Of a DNA stretch of 64,000 nt, positions 49,401 to 57,903 are shown piece by piece. The DNA comes from Gigantopelta aegis (taxonomy: Eukaryota; Mollusca; Gastropoda; Neomphalida; Peltospiridae): NCBI RefSeq assembly GCF_016097555.1, contig NC_054707.1:49720443-49784442 (forward strand), read 5' to 3'. The notes below the pieces were generated by a model that saw only the letters and a list, made by a program, of their open reading frames with translations, did not search any database and was not told where the DNA came from. The position numbers and the translations under genes were made by a program. Numbering within the stretch: the first letter of the stretch is position 1; every line of letters starts with the position of its first letter.

Positions 49401-52366
49401 CATGAAGTGGACTGCCAAACACTATACACCACAAGAAGACCTGTCCGTTATACAGAAATGCTTTTTAACTGTTTTAAAGTACAAATGAGCAGAAGCTTTG
49501 TTCTGTCATTGCTAAGCAGTATACACCACACGGTTAAAGTTTGTTTAACGGCACCACTAGAGTACACTGATTTATTAATCATTGGCTATTGGATGTCAAA
49601 CATCTGGTAATGTTGACATATAGTCTTAGCGAGGAAATGGTGAACCTGCTGCATTTGTTCCATTAGCAGCAAGGGATCTTTTATATGCACCATCCCACAG
49701 ACATGATAGCACATACCACGGCCTTTGGTATATCAATCATGGTGCACAGGCTGGAACGAGAAATAGCCCAATGGGCCCGCCGACGGCGATTGATCTCAAA
49801 CCGATTACGCACCCAGCAAGTGCTTTAATACTGGGCTATATCCTGTCCTTACACGACAAGGAGACCATTTTGTTCTATAGAACTGCTGTTTTAAGTACAA
49901 TTCAGTAGAAGCTTTCTTCTGTCATTGTGGATACTGCTAGTAGTTGCAGTGTTGCATGTATCTGGATAACATGTTCTAACCGAAAAATACACCCACTCAG
50001 ACATCCATGAAGTAAATCTGATTTGCTTTAAATACTCATAAGACCCAACATTTCAGTGTTCATTGGTTGATTTTAGTTTTTAAATATATACAATTCTAAT
50101 GGTGTCTACCACTGCATTTACTGAAATCACATCTTAACTGCACTTGTTCAAATAAAATGAAAGTTCTTTAGTAACCTGACCCAACATTGGAGAGTATAAT
50201 TGGTAGGTTCATTTCTTTAATGTATTTATACATGGTATTGTATTGGGGCATCCCATTTACCTACACATACCAAATGAAAAAAATGAACGAAATAAAAAAA
50301 CCATGACCAAAACTATAACTGGGTTATAACAGAATATATGGCATTTATTTTAAGCTGACCTTCAAACCAATTCTACAAATCTACTGTCGGCCAAAACCCC
50401 CCCCCCCCCCCCACGTATTTGTATTTTCTATGCTCAGATATTTACTGAAACATCTTTACTGCAATTGTTTCCTGTATACACTGGTCAGAAATGTACTGAT
50501 ACTGTGATATAAATGTCGTACCCCATGGCCAGTCTGTACATGTATACAATAGTGTTATGGAACACTATTCTCTTTAGGGCTCTTTTGTAAATGACCACGA
50601 GAAAAGATCCAGAAACATCTCACAATACACCACACGTGGTCCATAAGAATTTTAACAAATAACTTGTAATTTATCCAGTGATGGTGCAATGATTGGCTGG
50701 GCTTTAGACAGCACTGCTCTTTATAGACACAAATAACATGTGGAGGTCGACGGAATTTGGCACTCCAAAGTATGAAAGAGTATCCCGTTTTAAGTCTATT
50801 ACTTAAAAATTGCCTATTTTATCTAGCTTCAGATGCCACAATTTAGAGTCACCTGTGTTTCCAATTCTGTTTTAATTGCCCTGTCTCATTAAGTTAGGCC
50901 AAGCAGGTCCCTGCTTTGTATGTAATGAGACGGGGCATAACAACCAAAAAAAAACAAAAAAAAACAATTTCAAAAAACCACTACTAAAGTAGCTTCTTGC
51001 TTATAATCACTTGATAGGGAGGCCAGATTTTCAACACCACCTCCTCCCTCCTCAAATACATACATGGGGATGGATAAATGAATAAAGAGCAACAAAAAAC
51101 AAAAATGATAGCATTTTTTAGTGGTGTAGTGAGGAGGCCCGCGGGGGCAATGCCCCTCCCCCCAATCAAACCTGTTTTCTTTTTTGTTTACTGTATTAAA
51201 TTTTATAAAATCATATATAGATAGTGTGGGTTATCCTCCCTAATAGTGGGTTGCCCCCCCCCCCCCATATAAAATCCAGTGGTTTTGCATCTTTTCTATT
51301 GATTAATAGCTTTATACTTTTAAGGTCATAAAATGATGCAACAAGATTTAAAAATTTGATTGAATTTAATTTGTATACCAATATTAAACCTGATCAGAAA
51401 TAAAAACATGTCACAAGTATAAGGCAAGGGTTGTATGGGGTGGCTGCACATGGGTTGGGTTAGGGTTAGGGGTGGGTTCCTGCCAAGATATGTATACATG
51501 TAAGTCAGGACTGTAGCTAGTGGGGGGGGGGGGGGGGGGGGGTTTTTTTTTAGAAACTTAAAGAAAATTCTCTTTTTAACCGTTTAAGGAGTTTTAGACT
51601 TAACTAGTCAGTTGCCCCCACCCCCCCCCCCATAACAAAAAATCCAAGCTACAAGCCCTGTAAATTATAACCTGCCGAAGTGCATTCAGCATTTAAAATG
51701 CATCCATTTGTGCCTATGAGGGTGAAAATCGAAATGCAACTTTAATAATAATTATATTTTTAAAGAAATAATTAAAAGTCAAGGGCTATTTGTGGATAAG
51801 AACAATAATTAATTTAACTTTATGCAACTTTAATACCATGGTTCGTTGGAACATAATACGTTTTCCCCAATGTTTTCCTCTCTGAGGCTAAAGCAAAATG
51901 GTAATTACATGCAAACTCATCATTGAGTACACGTAAGGAACGCAAAGGTCATTTGCACTCGGCATGCCGAGATTCACAATTATTGAAATTGCGACTCGAC
52001 CTACCTTGGTAAGTTAATTTAGCTTACAAAGTAAATCTAAATATCAAAGACAGTTAATTAACTCAATGAGGCCATGCCTTCGTGTTTGCTTTAAAACACT
52101 TTATCTTTTTGGTGACAAAAAAAGCCAGAAAAAAAAAGCCGGTAGGCTACACCTGAGTCACCTGTAATGATGGCGCGTTTTCAAAGCACGCCGCCGAAAC
52201 CAGGTAAGGAAACAGTTTAAAGGTGTGGCATAAGCCGCATTTGGGACGTTAAAACAAATAAAAAGAATAAATAAAGTGATATGTGCGTTACGTAACTGTT
52301 ACATTTTGTCTTACCTTTTCCTATGCACGAAAGTGCGACAATCACTAAAACAGTATATCCCTCCAT
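36536..52366 (-). CDS. GPI-anchored protein with three Ig-like domains (7 exons)
   Basis: Spliced gene; exons 52366-52315, 45529-45263, 44401-44306, 40155-39799, 39225-39047, 38321-38186, 36624-36536 join in frame to 1176 nt, 391 residues plus TGA. Residues 1-17 form a short hydrophobic signal peptide (start MEGYTVLVIVALSC). Ig1 is about residues 22-138 with core cysteines C43 and C117. Ig2 is about 139-257 with C172 and C231. Ig3 is about 258-362 with C280 but Phe344 at the second position. The tail (about 366-391) is small residues (GASSN) followed by a hydrophobic end (VSGFLLSAACVLAMFGKFLV), the pattern of a GPI-attachment signal. N-glycosylation sequons lie at N266 and N320. All domain-bounding introns are phase 1, as usual for shuffled Ig modules. 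The expected role is cell-surface recognition or adhesion; this is inference from architecture, and no named family was recognised. None of the domains keeps the usual strand-C Trp. Confidence 0.85.
36777..37122 (-). mobile_element. Mosaic SINE: type A tail with type B head
   Basis: A tail (GAAATGTTTTATTTAACAAT), common centre, B head (GCGCTTTACCACTGGGCTAC). A short flanking repeat (GTAGGCTAT / GTAGGTTAT) is a possible target duplication. Confidence 0.85.
37585..37780 (-). mobile_element. SINE, type B, partial
   Basis: TTCATCGGCTATTGGTTGTC, then AAACATTTGGTAATTTTAAC and a shortened centre. Confidence 0.75.
38186..38321 (-). CDS. Ig gene exon 6: end of Ig3
   Basis: Acceptor GTGTGTTTTCAG, donor GTAAGAT, phase 0 in and phase 1 out. 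It encodes strand E (RAITLVIHTV) and an F strand EEYYFNVVGVDG, where Phe replaces the Ig core Cys. A sequon NGT lies at residue 320. Confidence 0.75.
38375..38500. repeat. (GA)n microsatellite
   Basis: AGAGAGAC and GAGAGAGA runs in intron 6 of the Ig gene's neighbourhood, close upstream of the exon 6 acceptor. Confidence 0.9.
38722..39012 (-). mobile_element. SINE, type B, in Ig intron 5
   Basis: TTTGTTTAATGACACCACTA, centre, head CACACCTTTACCACTGGTCT. It ends only about 35 bp from the exon 5 donor. Confidence 0.88.
39047..39225 (-). CDS. Ig gene exon 5: first part of Ig3
   Basis: Acceptor TTGTGTTGTAG, donor GTTGGT (weaker than the others), phase 1 in and phase 0 out. It encodes the B strand YVKITCIVAKNPK (C280) and a sequon NTS at residue 266. 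C264 has no obvious partner. Confidence 0.75.
39395..39830 (-). repeat. 89-bp tandem copies of the exon 4 donor region
   Basis: The motif CAATAAGCTCGACACTGGC with the preceding donor recurs with its donor at 39798, 39709, 39620, 39531 and 39401. Spacing is 89, 89, 89 and 130 bp. The first is the true exon 4 donor (GTAAGA); the intron copies keep GTATGG. The array lies in intron 4. Confidence 0.85.
39799..40155 (-). CDS. Ig gene exon 4: complete Ig2
   Basis: Acceptor CTTTTACTTTTGCAG, donor GTAAGAC, phases 1 and 1, 119 codons. The B strand is YSVVCKSVGSNPAASL (C172); the F strand is QHLVCTAEL (C231). The SNPAA stretch after the first Cys resembles C2-set domains of the CD80/nectin type. The donor end is copied in tandem into intron 4. 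Confidence 0.85.
40285..40455 (-). mobile_element. SINE, type B, 5' part missing
   Basis: TTTTAGCAACACAACTAGAG through AGGATCTTTTACATGCACCA. Confidence 0.8.
40456..42079. other. Intron 3 sequence, no exon seen
   Basis: Includes short degenerate repeats of ACTACTACAAAGTATTAATT near 41085-41185 and AT-rich DNA. Confidence 0.45.
42111..43636 (-). mobile_element. Tc1-like transposon, copy 3 (different family)
   Basis: Inverted ends CTGAACAAAATAAGAAACTT and CTGAACAAAAAAAGAAACTT inside a (TA)n tract. It lies in intron 3 of the Ig gene and encodes a decayed transposase. Confidence 0.93.
42310..43279 (-). pseudogene. Tc1-like transposase, inactive
   Basis: N-terminal HTH (DVARHVGSSSRTIRNLRVRF) and GRPH hook are in one frame. 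A T-run frameshift falls at the first catalytic site, where SDESRF would be expected. The next part has QHGNATSH, so the second catalytic Asp is Gly. Another shift precedes SPDLNPIEHVWDSLDRR. The end is NSRGGHTRY. At least two frameshifts plus the lost Asp make it dead. Confidence 0.92.
43696..44305. other. Intron 3 sequence, no exon seen
   Basis: Unique-looking, between the transposon and exon 3. Confidence 0.45.
44306..44401 (-). CDS. Ig gene exon 3: end of Ig1
   Basis: Acceptor TGTTTTCAG, donor GTAAGTC, phases 1 and 1, 32 codons. It holds the F-strand motif MDGEFSCRI (C117) and the G-strand ATVDLIVI, completing the domain opened in exon 2. Confidence 0.85.
45263..45529 (-). CDS. Ig gene exon 2: first part of Ig1
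   Basis: Acceptor TTTGTTTTTCAG before 45529, donor GTATGT after 45263, phases 1 and 1. It carries the B-strand cysteine C43 in SLTMVCEI and the hydrophobic strand IIVRLTIH. The acceptor side is partly duplicated upstream in intron 1. Confidence 0.85.
45489..46395 (-). repeat. Partial duplications of the exon 2 acceptor region in intron 1
   Basis: The start of exon 2 and its upstream intron (45489-45640) match 45767-45920, including the region coding for ATDVTLT. Shorter copies lie near 45680-45740 and 46312-46395. The acceptor in the 45.8-kb copy is altered and would lead quickly to an in-frame TAA, so it looks like a dead pseudo-exon. Confidence 0.7.
46402..46452. repeat. Poly(G) tract in Ig intron 1
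   Basis: A T-run followed by about 40 G with one A. Confidence 0.95.
46615..46865 (-). mobile_element. SINE remnant interrupted by (ATT)n
   Basis: AGAGCACATTGATTTAGTAA at one side and ACAGACAGGATAGCACATAC at the other. About 100 bp of foreign sequence and an ATT array lie between them. Confidence 0.6.
46866..47389. other. Intron 1 sequence, no exon seen
   Basis: AT-rich, nothing recognised. Confidence 0.45.
47390..47745. mobile_element. Dispersed element ending in a hairpin, copy 2
   Basis: Colinear with 7495-7960 in the same orientation. It ends in a near-perfect hairpin: ACTATGGAAAATGTCAAC and GTTGATATTTTCCATAGT. Confidence 0.7.
47885..48186. mobile_element. MITE, inverted relative of 136-479
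   Basis: CCATGGCTAGTGATATTCAA through GTAAAAATTCTAGAAGCCCT, in reverse order relative to the first copy. The left terminal repeat is lost. Confidence 0.7.
48370..48592. mobile_element. MITE-like element with about 22-bp inverted ends
   Basis: ATGGAAAGAAATAAGGGAAC at the left; the inverse GTTCCTTTATTTCTTTCCAT at the right. Confidence 0.75.
48745..49095. mobile_element. Composite of two oppositely oriented SINE pieces
   Basis: An inverse B tail (TTTGTTTAACGACACCACTA) is followed by a forward copy with a poly-C run and CATATAAAATATCCCTTGTT, ending GTATTGTTAAACAAAAC. Confidence 0.65.
49530..49850 (-). mobile_element. SINE, type B, near full length, in Ig intron 1
   Basis: TTAACGGCACCACTAGAGTA tail, centre, head AAGTGCTTTAATACTGGGCT. 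Confidence 0.9.
49851..51117. other. Intron 1 sequence, no exon seen
   Basis: Unique-looking, with a poly-C tract at about 50397-50412. Confidence 0.45.
51118..51295. mobile_element. G/C-run MITE
   Basis: TTAGTGGTGTAGTGAGGAGG, CAATGCCCCTCCCCCCAATC, GTGGGTTGCCC with a C-run, ATATAAAATCCAGTGG. Inverted relative of 15795-15996. Confidence 0.55.
51508..51662. mobile_element. G/C-run MITE with GTAGCTAG-type ends
   Basis: AGGACTGTAGCTAGTG plus G-run at the left, C-run plus AAGCTACAAGCCCTG at the right. It shares TTAAAGAAAATT.. and CCGTTTAAGGAGTTTTAGAC with 53998-54165 in inverse order. Confidence 0.7.
51663..52160. other. Intron 1 sequence near the promoter
   Basis: No exon or recognised repeat. 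Confidence 0.45.
52167..52203 (+). CDS. Candidate first coding exon, antisense to Ig intron 1
   Basis: Plus-strand ATGATGGCG reads (M)MARFQSTPPKP and ends at a strong donor, GTAAGG (52204). The stretch is CpG-rich and has an AP-1-like TGAGTCA just upstream. No downstream exon was identified, so chance is a real alternative. Confidence 0.2.
52315..52366 (-). CDS. Ig gene exon 1: signal peptide
   Basis: ATG at 52366-52364 in a favourable context (GAAATGG). It encodes residues 1-17 plus one base, then a strong donor GTAAGA. Phase 1. The peptide is hydrophobic from residue 5 to 15. Confidence 0.8.
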
Positions 52367-52411
52367 TTCTCTTCCAAACGAGAGCACACTTCTAGACGCG
52401 TCCTGCTACCT

Positions 52412-52490
52412 GCGATCGTGACGTCACCACAACGAGAGCATGCGCGGACAACTTTGATGTCACCCTCTGATGATCGCCAATATATATGAG
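52412..52490 (-). promoter_or_regulatory. Putative core promoter of the Ig gene
   Basis: Upstream of exon 1 are a TATA-like TATATAT (52487-52480), an NRF-1-like GCATGCGC and a palindromic CRE, TGACGTCA (52419-52426), in a locally CpG-rich stretch. If the TATA box is used, transcription would start near 52455 and the CRE would lie in the 5' UTR. This rests on motifs only. Confidence 0.35.
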
Positions 52491-53275
52491 AAATTTCTTT
52501 CTGTTTAGTCAGGCGCGATTTTAGTTTTGCTATAAAAATATTACAACTTGTGGACGTTGAGTTTTTTCCCTTTTTCTTGTATTCTTGTTATACGAAGTTA
52601 AAATCCACACCGAAAAAATTGCACTTAAGTATGCAGTTCAGTTTGGACAAGAGTATTAGCCGTGACAAGGTTTGCGCTAATTGTTTTCATTATGATTAAC
52701 GATGGCCTGGATATATATATAACCGTTGATAAAGATTACTCGGCTACTGTTTGTTATTCAAGCTTCGCTGATCATGGAAGGATAAATTGGCGGCGTTGTG
52801 TTCTATTGTTCAGCTTGGTTTTAAAATGGGAATTTCGGGATACTTGCATTGTGTGATTATTTCATGTATTAATGTCAGTCTGGACGTGCGCATGGGTGGA
52901 TCTATGGAGTGATACAAGGGGGGCGCGCCCGTCTTGATGATTAAATAAAATGTTTATTTTGTACTTTTACTTTTCTTTTTTTTGCACTCTTTTCAGAACA
53001 GATTTATATCAGTTTTTCAAAATCTGTTAATTTTTCTTTCTTTCATTCATTCCTTTTTTTTTCTTCTTTTTTTTATGGGGGGGGGGGGGGGGGACATTGT
53101 TTTACTTAATTCACTGAAATCTGAAAAAAATCCACCCCAGCATATATTTAGTAATCTGTGTGGGTGAACAATTTGTTTGCCTTCTACATAATCCTTTCAT
53201 TTGTATGGCCGGAACAAATTTGTGTGTACAAGCAATTGGTAGGAGTGCATAACTATTTTCGACACGAAGAAAACT

Positions 53276-53651
53276 GTTTAAAACCAACCGGCCTCGGTGG
53301 CGTCGTGGTTAGGCCATCGGTCTACAGGCTGGTAGGTACTGGGTTCGAATCCCAGTCGAGGCATGGGATTTTTAAATCCAGATACCGACTCCAAACCCTG
53401 AGTGAGTGCTCCGCAAGGCTCAATGGGTAGGTGTAAACCACTTGCACCGACCAGTGATCCATAACTGGTTCAACAAAGGCCATGGTTTGTGCTATCCTGC
53501 CTGTAGGAAGCGCAAATAAAAGATCCCTTGTTGCTAATCGGAGAGAGTAGCCCATGTAGTGGCGATAGCGGGTTTCCATATAACCGTAATTAAAATGTGT
53601 TGAGTGCGTCGTTAAATAAAACACTTCTTTCTTTCTTTCTGTTTAAAACCA
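53276..53651 (+). mobile_element. SINE, type A, full length with target duplication
   Basis: The head forms a good tRNA-like unit (GCCTCGGTGGCGTCGTGG, box B GGTTCGAATCC, CGAGGC). Common centre; tail TTAAATAAAACACTTCTTTC. Flanking GTTTAAAACCA occurs at 53276-53286 and 53641-53651. Box A and box B predict an internal Pol III promoter. Confidence 0.95.
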
Positions 53652-53997
53652 TACCACTCATTGCACATTGCACTGCACAGTACACGGAGGTGGGGGGGAG
53701 GGGGGATTGTAATATAAATATATAATTATAATTATTTTATTTAAATTTTACATAATTCTCCAGAGTCGTTTTGTTTATTTTTTAAATTGTAAATGTTTAT
53801 TTTAAAACCAGTGTGTAGTGTTTCACCCCTGATGATGTTGCGTAAATACAGGTGCCAAACTGGAGTGCATACCAAGATATTTGTTTGATGGAATGCAGTA
53901 TCTGATCGTGGTACCCACCTCGGAATGAATACATTGAATTAAATTAACTGAATGAATATTATACGACACCCCTAACACGAAAAAAGCACACACAGGC

Positions 53998-54165
53998 CAG
54001 GGCCGTAGCTAGCATTTAATGGTGCAACTGAGCAGTTAATAGTCTAAAACTCCTTAAACGGTTAAGAAGATAATTTTCTTTAAGTTTCTATAATGTTTTC
54101 CGGACTTATTTTTTTGAGGGGGGGGGGGGGTGGCAACAGCCCCTTGCTATGGCCTTGCAGGCTAT
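53998..54165. mobile_element. G-run MITE
   Basis: CCAGGGCCGTAGCTAGCATT at the left; a G-run and CCTTGCTATGGCCTTGCAG at the right. Confidence 0.7.
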
Positions 54166-54297
54166 TGGTTGTCAAAAGAAAGGTAAAATAAACGTAATTA
54201 TTTTTTATAATATATATTTCTTAAATTCTAAAATTAACAATGAAACGCCGTCTAAACAGCTGTAGAAATCACATTCGCGAAAAACACAATGTTAAAA

Positions 54298-54480
54298 GTT
54301 TGTTTTGTTTAACGACACCACTAGAGCACATTGATTTATTAATCCTTGGCTATTGGCTGTCAAACGTGGTTCTTTTGAAATATAGTCTTAGAGAGGAAAC
54401 CCGCTACATTTTTCCATTAGTATAGCAAGAGATCTTTTATATGCATCATCCTACAGACAGGATAGCACAATGCTGCATAT
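54298..54480 (-). mobile_element. SINE, type B, partial
   Basis: TTTGTTTTGTTTAACGACAC through ACAGACAGGATAGCACA. Confidence 0.85.
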
Positions 54481-54627
54481 CAACACACATATCCAAAATC
54501 AAAATGTATTGGAAAAAAAAGACAAACACCAACGTTATAGTCACACCATGGTAGTCATAACATTGTAGTGCAACGAAAAATCGACAAAACGACTTGCATA
54601 TATAGATTTGAAAACCTTATTACAAAA

Positions 54628-54925
54628 AACTTAGTTTTTTAACGACATCACTAGAGCATATTAATTAATCATTTGCTGTTGGCTGTCACACATTTGGTAA
54701 TTCTGATATAGTCTTAGAGAGGAAACCCGCAATTTTTTTTCCATTAGTAGCAAGGGATCGTTCATGTGCACTACCTCACAGACAAGATAATACATACCAC
54801 GGCCTTTGCTATACCAGTCATGGTGCCCTGGCTGGAGCGAGAAATAGCTCAATGGTCCCACTGAGAAGGATCGACCCTAGCGCATCAGGCGAGCGCTTTT
54901 ACTACTGGACTACGTCAGGCCCCAA
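54628..54925 (-). mobile_element. SINE, type B, near full length
   Basis: AACGACATCACTAGAGCATA tail, GCTGTTGGCTGTCACACATT, head GCGCTTTTACTACTGGACTA. Confidence 0.88.
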
Positions 54926-54935
54926 GTTGAAGTTG

Positions 54936-55005
54936 GTTTTGTTTAATGGCACCACTAGAACACACTGATTTATTAAACATCGGCTATAGGATGTCAAAAA
55001 CATCA
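54936..55005 (-). mobile_element. SINE type B tail fragment
   Basis: GTTTTGTTTAATGGCACCAC through GGCTATAGGATGTCAAAAAC. Confidence 0.75.
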
Positions 55006-55147
55006 CAAAAGCTAAAAACTAATTACGACATAGGCCTACTGGACACAGTGTGCTGTGTTCTCCACCCTGAAGAAAATCACGAGTATGTTGCCACCCGTTG
55101 CCACCCGTGCATCATGATGGGTTTTGCGACGGGATGCGCTGCAAAAT

Positions 55148-55321
55148 ATGGCGAACGGAAACCACGACCCCTCCCTGGGACTTTGTACATGCCTAAAAGT
55201 CACCACTAATGCGACGACGTTTTATCACTGGGACCCAAACGATAAAGACGGATCATCAAAGGTGGTCGCCGCCGTGTTCGTAATCTTATGTTCTGTTTCA
55301 TACTTAATTCTTTTATTCTGA
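55148..55321 (+). CDS. Candidate small tail-anchored membrane peptide (57 aa)
   Basis: ATG in good context (AATATGG), 57 codons, TGA. The start is MANGNHDPSLGLCTC; the middle is polar and charged (FYHWDPNDKDGSS); the end is a 19-residue hydrophobic segment (VVAAVFVILCSVSYLILLF) at the extreme C terminus. The local sequence is richer in CpG than its surroundings. No homologue recognised. It could be a real short gene, part of a longer one, or chance. Confidence 0.3.
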   Translation: MANGNHDPSLGLCTCLKVTTNATTFYHWDPNDKDGSSKVVAAVFVILCSVSYLILLF

Positions 55322-55639
55322 GTTCCTTGCGGCCAAAGGCCCGGGGCGCCTGCGTCAGGTCTATTGAATCTTCTAGAAAAACCTATATTATTTATAAGCT
55401 TCTTTTAGCACATTCTGGTATAAGGTGAATAATAGCCACACTGGTTAAGACAATGATGGATGGATCGATCGACGGTCATGTAAATAGTCATTATACAATA
55501 CGTGTGACAAGGAGATAATGGATTTCGTTCATTGTCACCTCCCCCCACCCTATCACACAATGTCTATAAGAGACTCCCCCCTCCTCAATATACTCCACAT
55601 TGCTTTGTTCTCGGTGTGTCCATCGTTTCCTCGTTCATT

Positions 55640-56075
55640 GCAAGGGCTGGCATCTGGCTTAGTCGGTAGAGCACTCGCATGGGATGCTTGTCGGATCGTA
55701 GGATCGAACCTCCTCAGCGAATCCACTGGATGGCCCAACGTCCAAAGCAGGGCCACACGACTGGGATATCACAGGTAGTGGTATGATCCAGTGTTCGAGA
55801 TTAACAGTATCCCGATATCCCGGGGATACCAGAATTTAATTTTGTATACCAGACTTCAAGAACCCAGTATCCCACCGGGATGCCATATAATACTAAATTC
55901 TTAGGTGGAATACCAGCTTTTGAAATGTTAGTATCCAACTGGGATGCTGGCCGAAAAAATTAATCTTAAACACTGATGTGCCCTCCTGACTGTGGGAAAC
56001 TACAATAAAAGATCCCTTGCTGCTAACGAAAACATGTTGAGGGTTTTCTCTGAAGATATCCAATAGTTGATGTTT
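55640..56075 (+). mobile_element. SINE, head type C, split by a MITE
   Basis: Head GGCTTAGTCGGTAGAGCACT with box-B-like GGATCGAACC, then CACGACTGGGATATCAC. After the insertion it resumes with CTCCTGACTGTGGGAAAC and AATAAAAGATCCCTTGCTGC. Confidence 0.8.
55789..55975. mobile_element. MITE nested in a SINE
   Basis: Ends CAGTGTTCGAGATTAA and TTAATCTTAAACACTG. Inside are repeated GTATCCCACCGGGAT-like palindromes. Confidence 0.75.
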
Positions 56076-56194
56076 AATAAATCTTTTGGGGGCAAGGCGG
56101 AATTGCAAGCCCAGAACATTATTAAAAAGAGCCTTTTTTATTTTTTTAATTATCGCCACTTGGTATATCTGGAGAAAATTCGCCATTATTGAAA

Positions 56195-56335
56195 GTTAAA
56201 GTTTGTTTTGTTTAACGACACCACTGGAGCGCATTGATTAATTAACCATCGGCTATTGGATGTCAAATATTTGGTAATTTTGACACGCAGAGGAAACCCG
56301 CTACATTTTAATTTTTGCTAATACAGCAAGGGATC
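56195..56335 (-). mobile_element. SINE, type B, truncated
   Basis: TTTGTTTTGTTTAACGACAC through AATACAGCAAGGGATCT. Confidence 0.85.
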
Positions 56336-56611
56336 TCTATTACTGCGTCCTGATTCCTGTTTTTTTTTTTTGGGGGGGGGGTTTGCTGCCACCCCTCTTA
56401 TTTTAGGCTAGGTAAACATTACAAACAAGGGTTGGCCTATAACAAACTAGACAGTATAAGCCAGGGTTGGTTACGAGTTTTAAAGCCTGCTATGATGTCG
56501 ACCATGGAGCGAGGCAGACATGGCCTAGTCTGTACTTAGTGAAGGAATTCACGCGGAGTTAATTACCCAATACACAATTACGTCCTGTCTCACCAGGCGT
56601 CGCATTGCTCG

Positions 56612-56655
56612 CGAGGCGTGACGTCGAGCCGTTACGTCATCAGTGACGTTACGAC
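56612..56655. promoter_or_regulatory. Cluster of three CRE-like sites
   Basis: TGACGTC at 56619, TACGTCA at 56633 and TGACGTTA at 56644, within about 33 bp of CpG-rich sequence. Possible promoter of an unseen transcript. Confidence 0.3.
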
Positions 56656-56794
56656 GGGGCGCCGTAGGCTCATTCCTCACACGTAACAACTGAACTGGAT
56701 CATTTCTCACACTGGTGGAATGGAGGAACGTGGAACCCGTTAACACTTTATTATTATCAACAATATACTGTGAACCAGGATGGGGTGGAGGAGG

Positions 56795-57480
56795 GCACTG
56801 TTTTATACAAGTCCTAAGGTTTGGGGGAGGGAGGAACGCTGTTTTATACAAGTCCTAGCCTAAGGTTTTTTTTGTTTTTTGTTTCCTGTTGTTGTTGTGG
56901 GGTGGGGTTTTTTTTTGGGGGGGGGGAGGGGGCCTTGTTTTATACAAGTCCTAAGGTTTGGGGCGGGAGACGCTGTTTTATACAAGTCCTAAGGTTTGGG
57001 GGAGGGAAAGCTGTTTTATACAAGTCCTAAGTTTTATTTGGGGAGACGCTGTTTTATACAAGTCCTAAGGTTTTGGGGTGGGGGGAACGCTGTTTTATAC
57101 AAGTCCTAAGGTTGGGGGGGGGGGGGCTGTTTTATACAAGTCCTAAGGTTTGGAGAGGGGGAACGCTGTTTTATACAAGTCCTAAGGTTGGGGGGGGGGG
57201 GTTTTACGTCCTATTTTAGAGGGGGAAACGCTACAAGTCCTAAGGTTTGGGGGGGGGGGGCGCTATTTTATACAAGTCCTAAGGTTTGGGAGGGGGGGCG
57301 CTGTTTTATACAAATCCTATTGTCGTGGGGGGGGGGGCACGGTAGGGGATGGTACTGTTGTATACACGGCTTAGGGAACTGTTTTACACAGTCCCATGGG
57401 CCGGCTGGGGGTGGGGTGGGATGCACAGTTTTATACAAGTCCTATAGGCGCAGAGCATTGTTTTATACACAAGACCTATA
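56795..57480 (+). repeat. G-run minisatellite
   Basis: About 15 units of GCTGTTTTATACAAGTCCTA plus AGGTTT and a G-run of variable length. Unit length is about 35-50 bp. Confidence 0.92.
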
Positions 57481-57800
57481 ACAGCACAGCACAGGCGTTG
57501 CCATGGTATACAGAATACTACCCAAAAGCATATACATAGATAATGCTAAATGAGTGGCCGTTAGAAAAAATACTTGTATCTTACAACGAGTTGTTTGAAA
57601 GCCAGGTGAATATGTTTATGAACAACAAGTTACAAGGTAAATGGTATCCAACAGACATATCCTAAAAAATCAGGTTTAAAACAAATTTAAACATACTTTT
57701 AAACTAAGACTTATTTAAGACCCTTGCGTCACAGAGCCATCATGTTCGGGTTAACGTGTACGCTAATCAGTTTCGATCGTGTTTATTTTATTGGATGACA

Positions 57801-57903
57801 TAGGCCCGTAGCCAATGGGGGGTCCGGTCGGTGACTTTTTATTTTTTCAATATGCCCCCGGAGCCCCCCTAAGTAACTCTCAAAATCCTGGCTACGGGCC
57901 TGT
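57801..57903. mobile_element. Short MITE with GTAGCCA ends
   Basis: AGGCCCGTAGCCA at the left and the inverse TGGCTACGGGCCT at the right, about 100 bp. Confidence 0.75.

Noticed and set aside
52662..52856. 64-codon plus-strand frame near the Ig promoter
   Set aside because: AT-rich composition, no splice or promoter support, and no recognisable domain.
56549..56851. 100-codon minus-strand frame rich in Pro and Arg
   Set aside because: It starts inside the G-run minisatellite and crosses the CRE-rich block; no splice signals support it.
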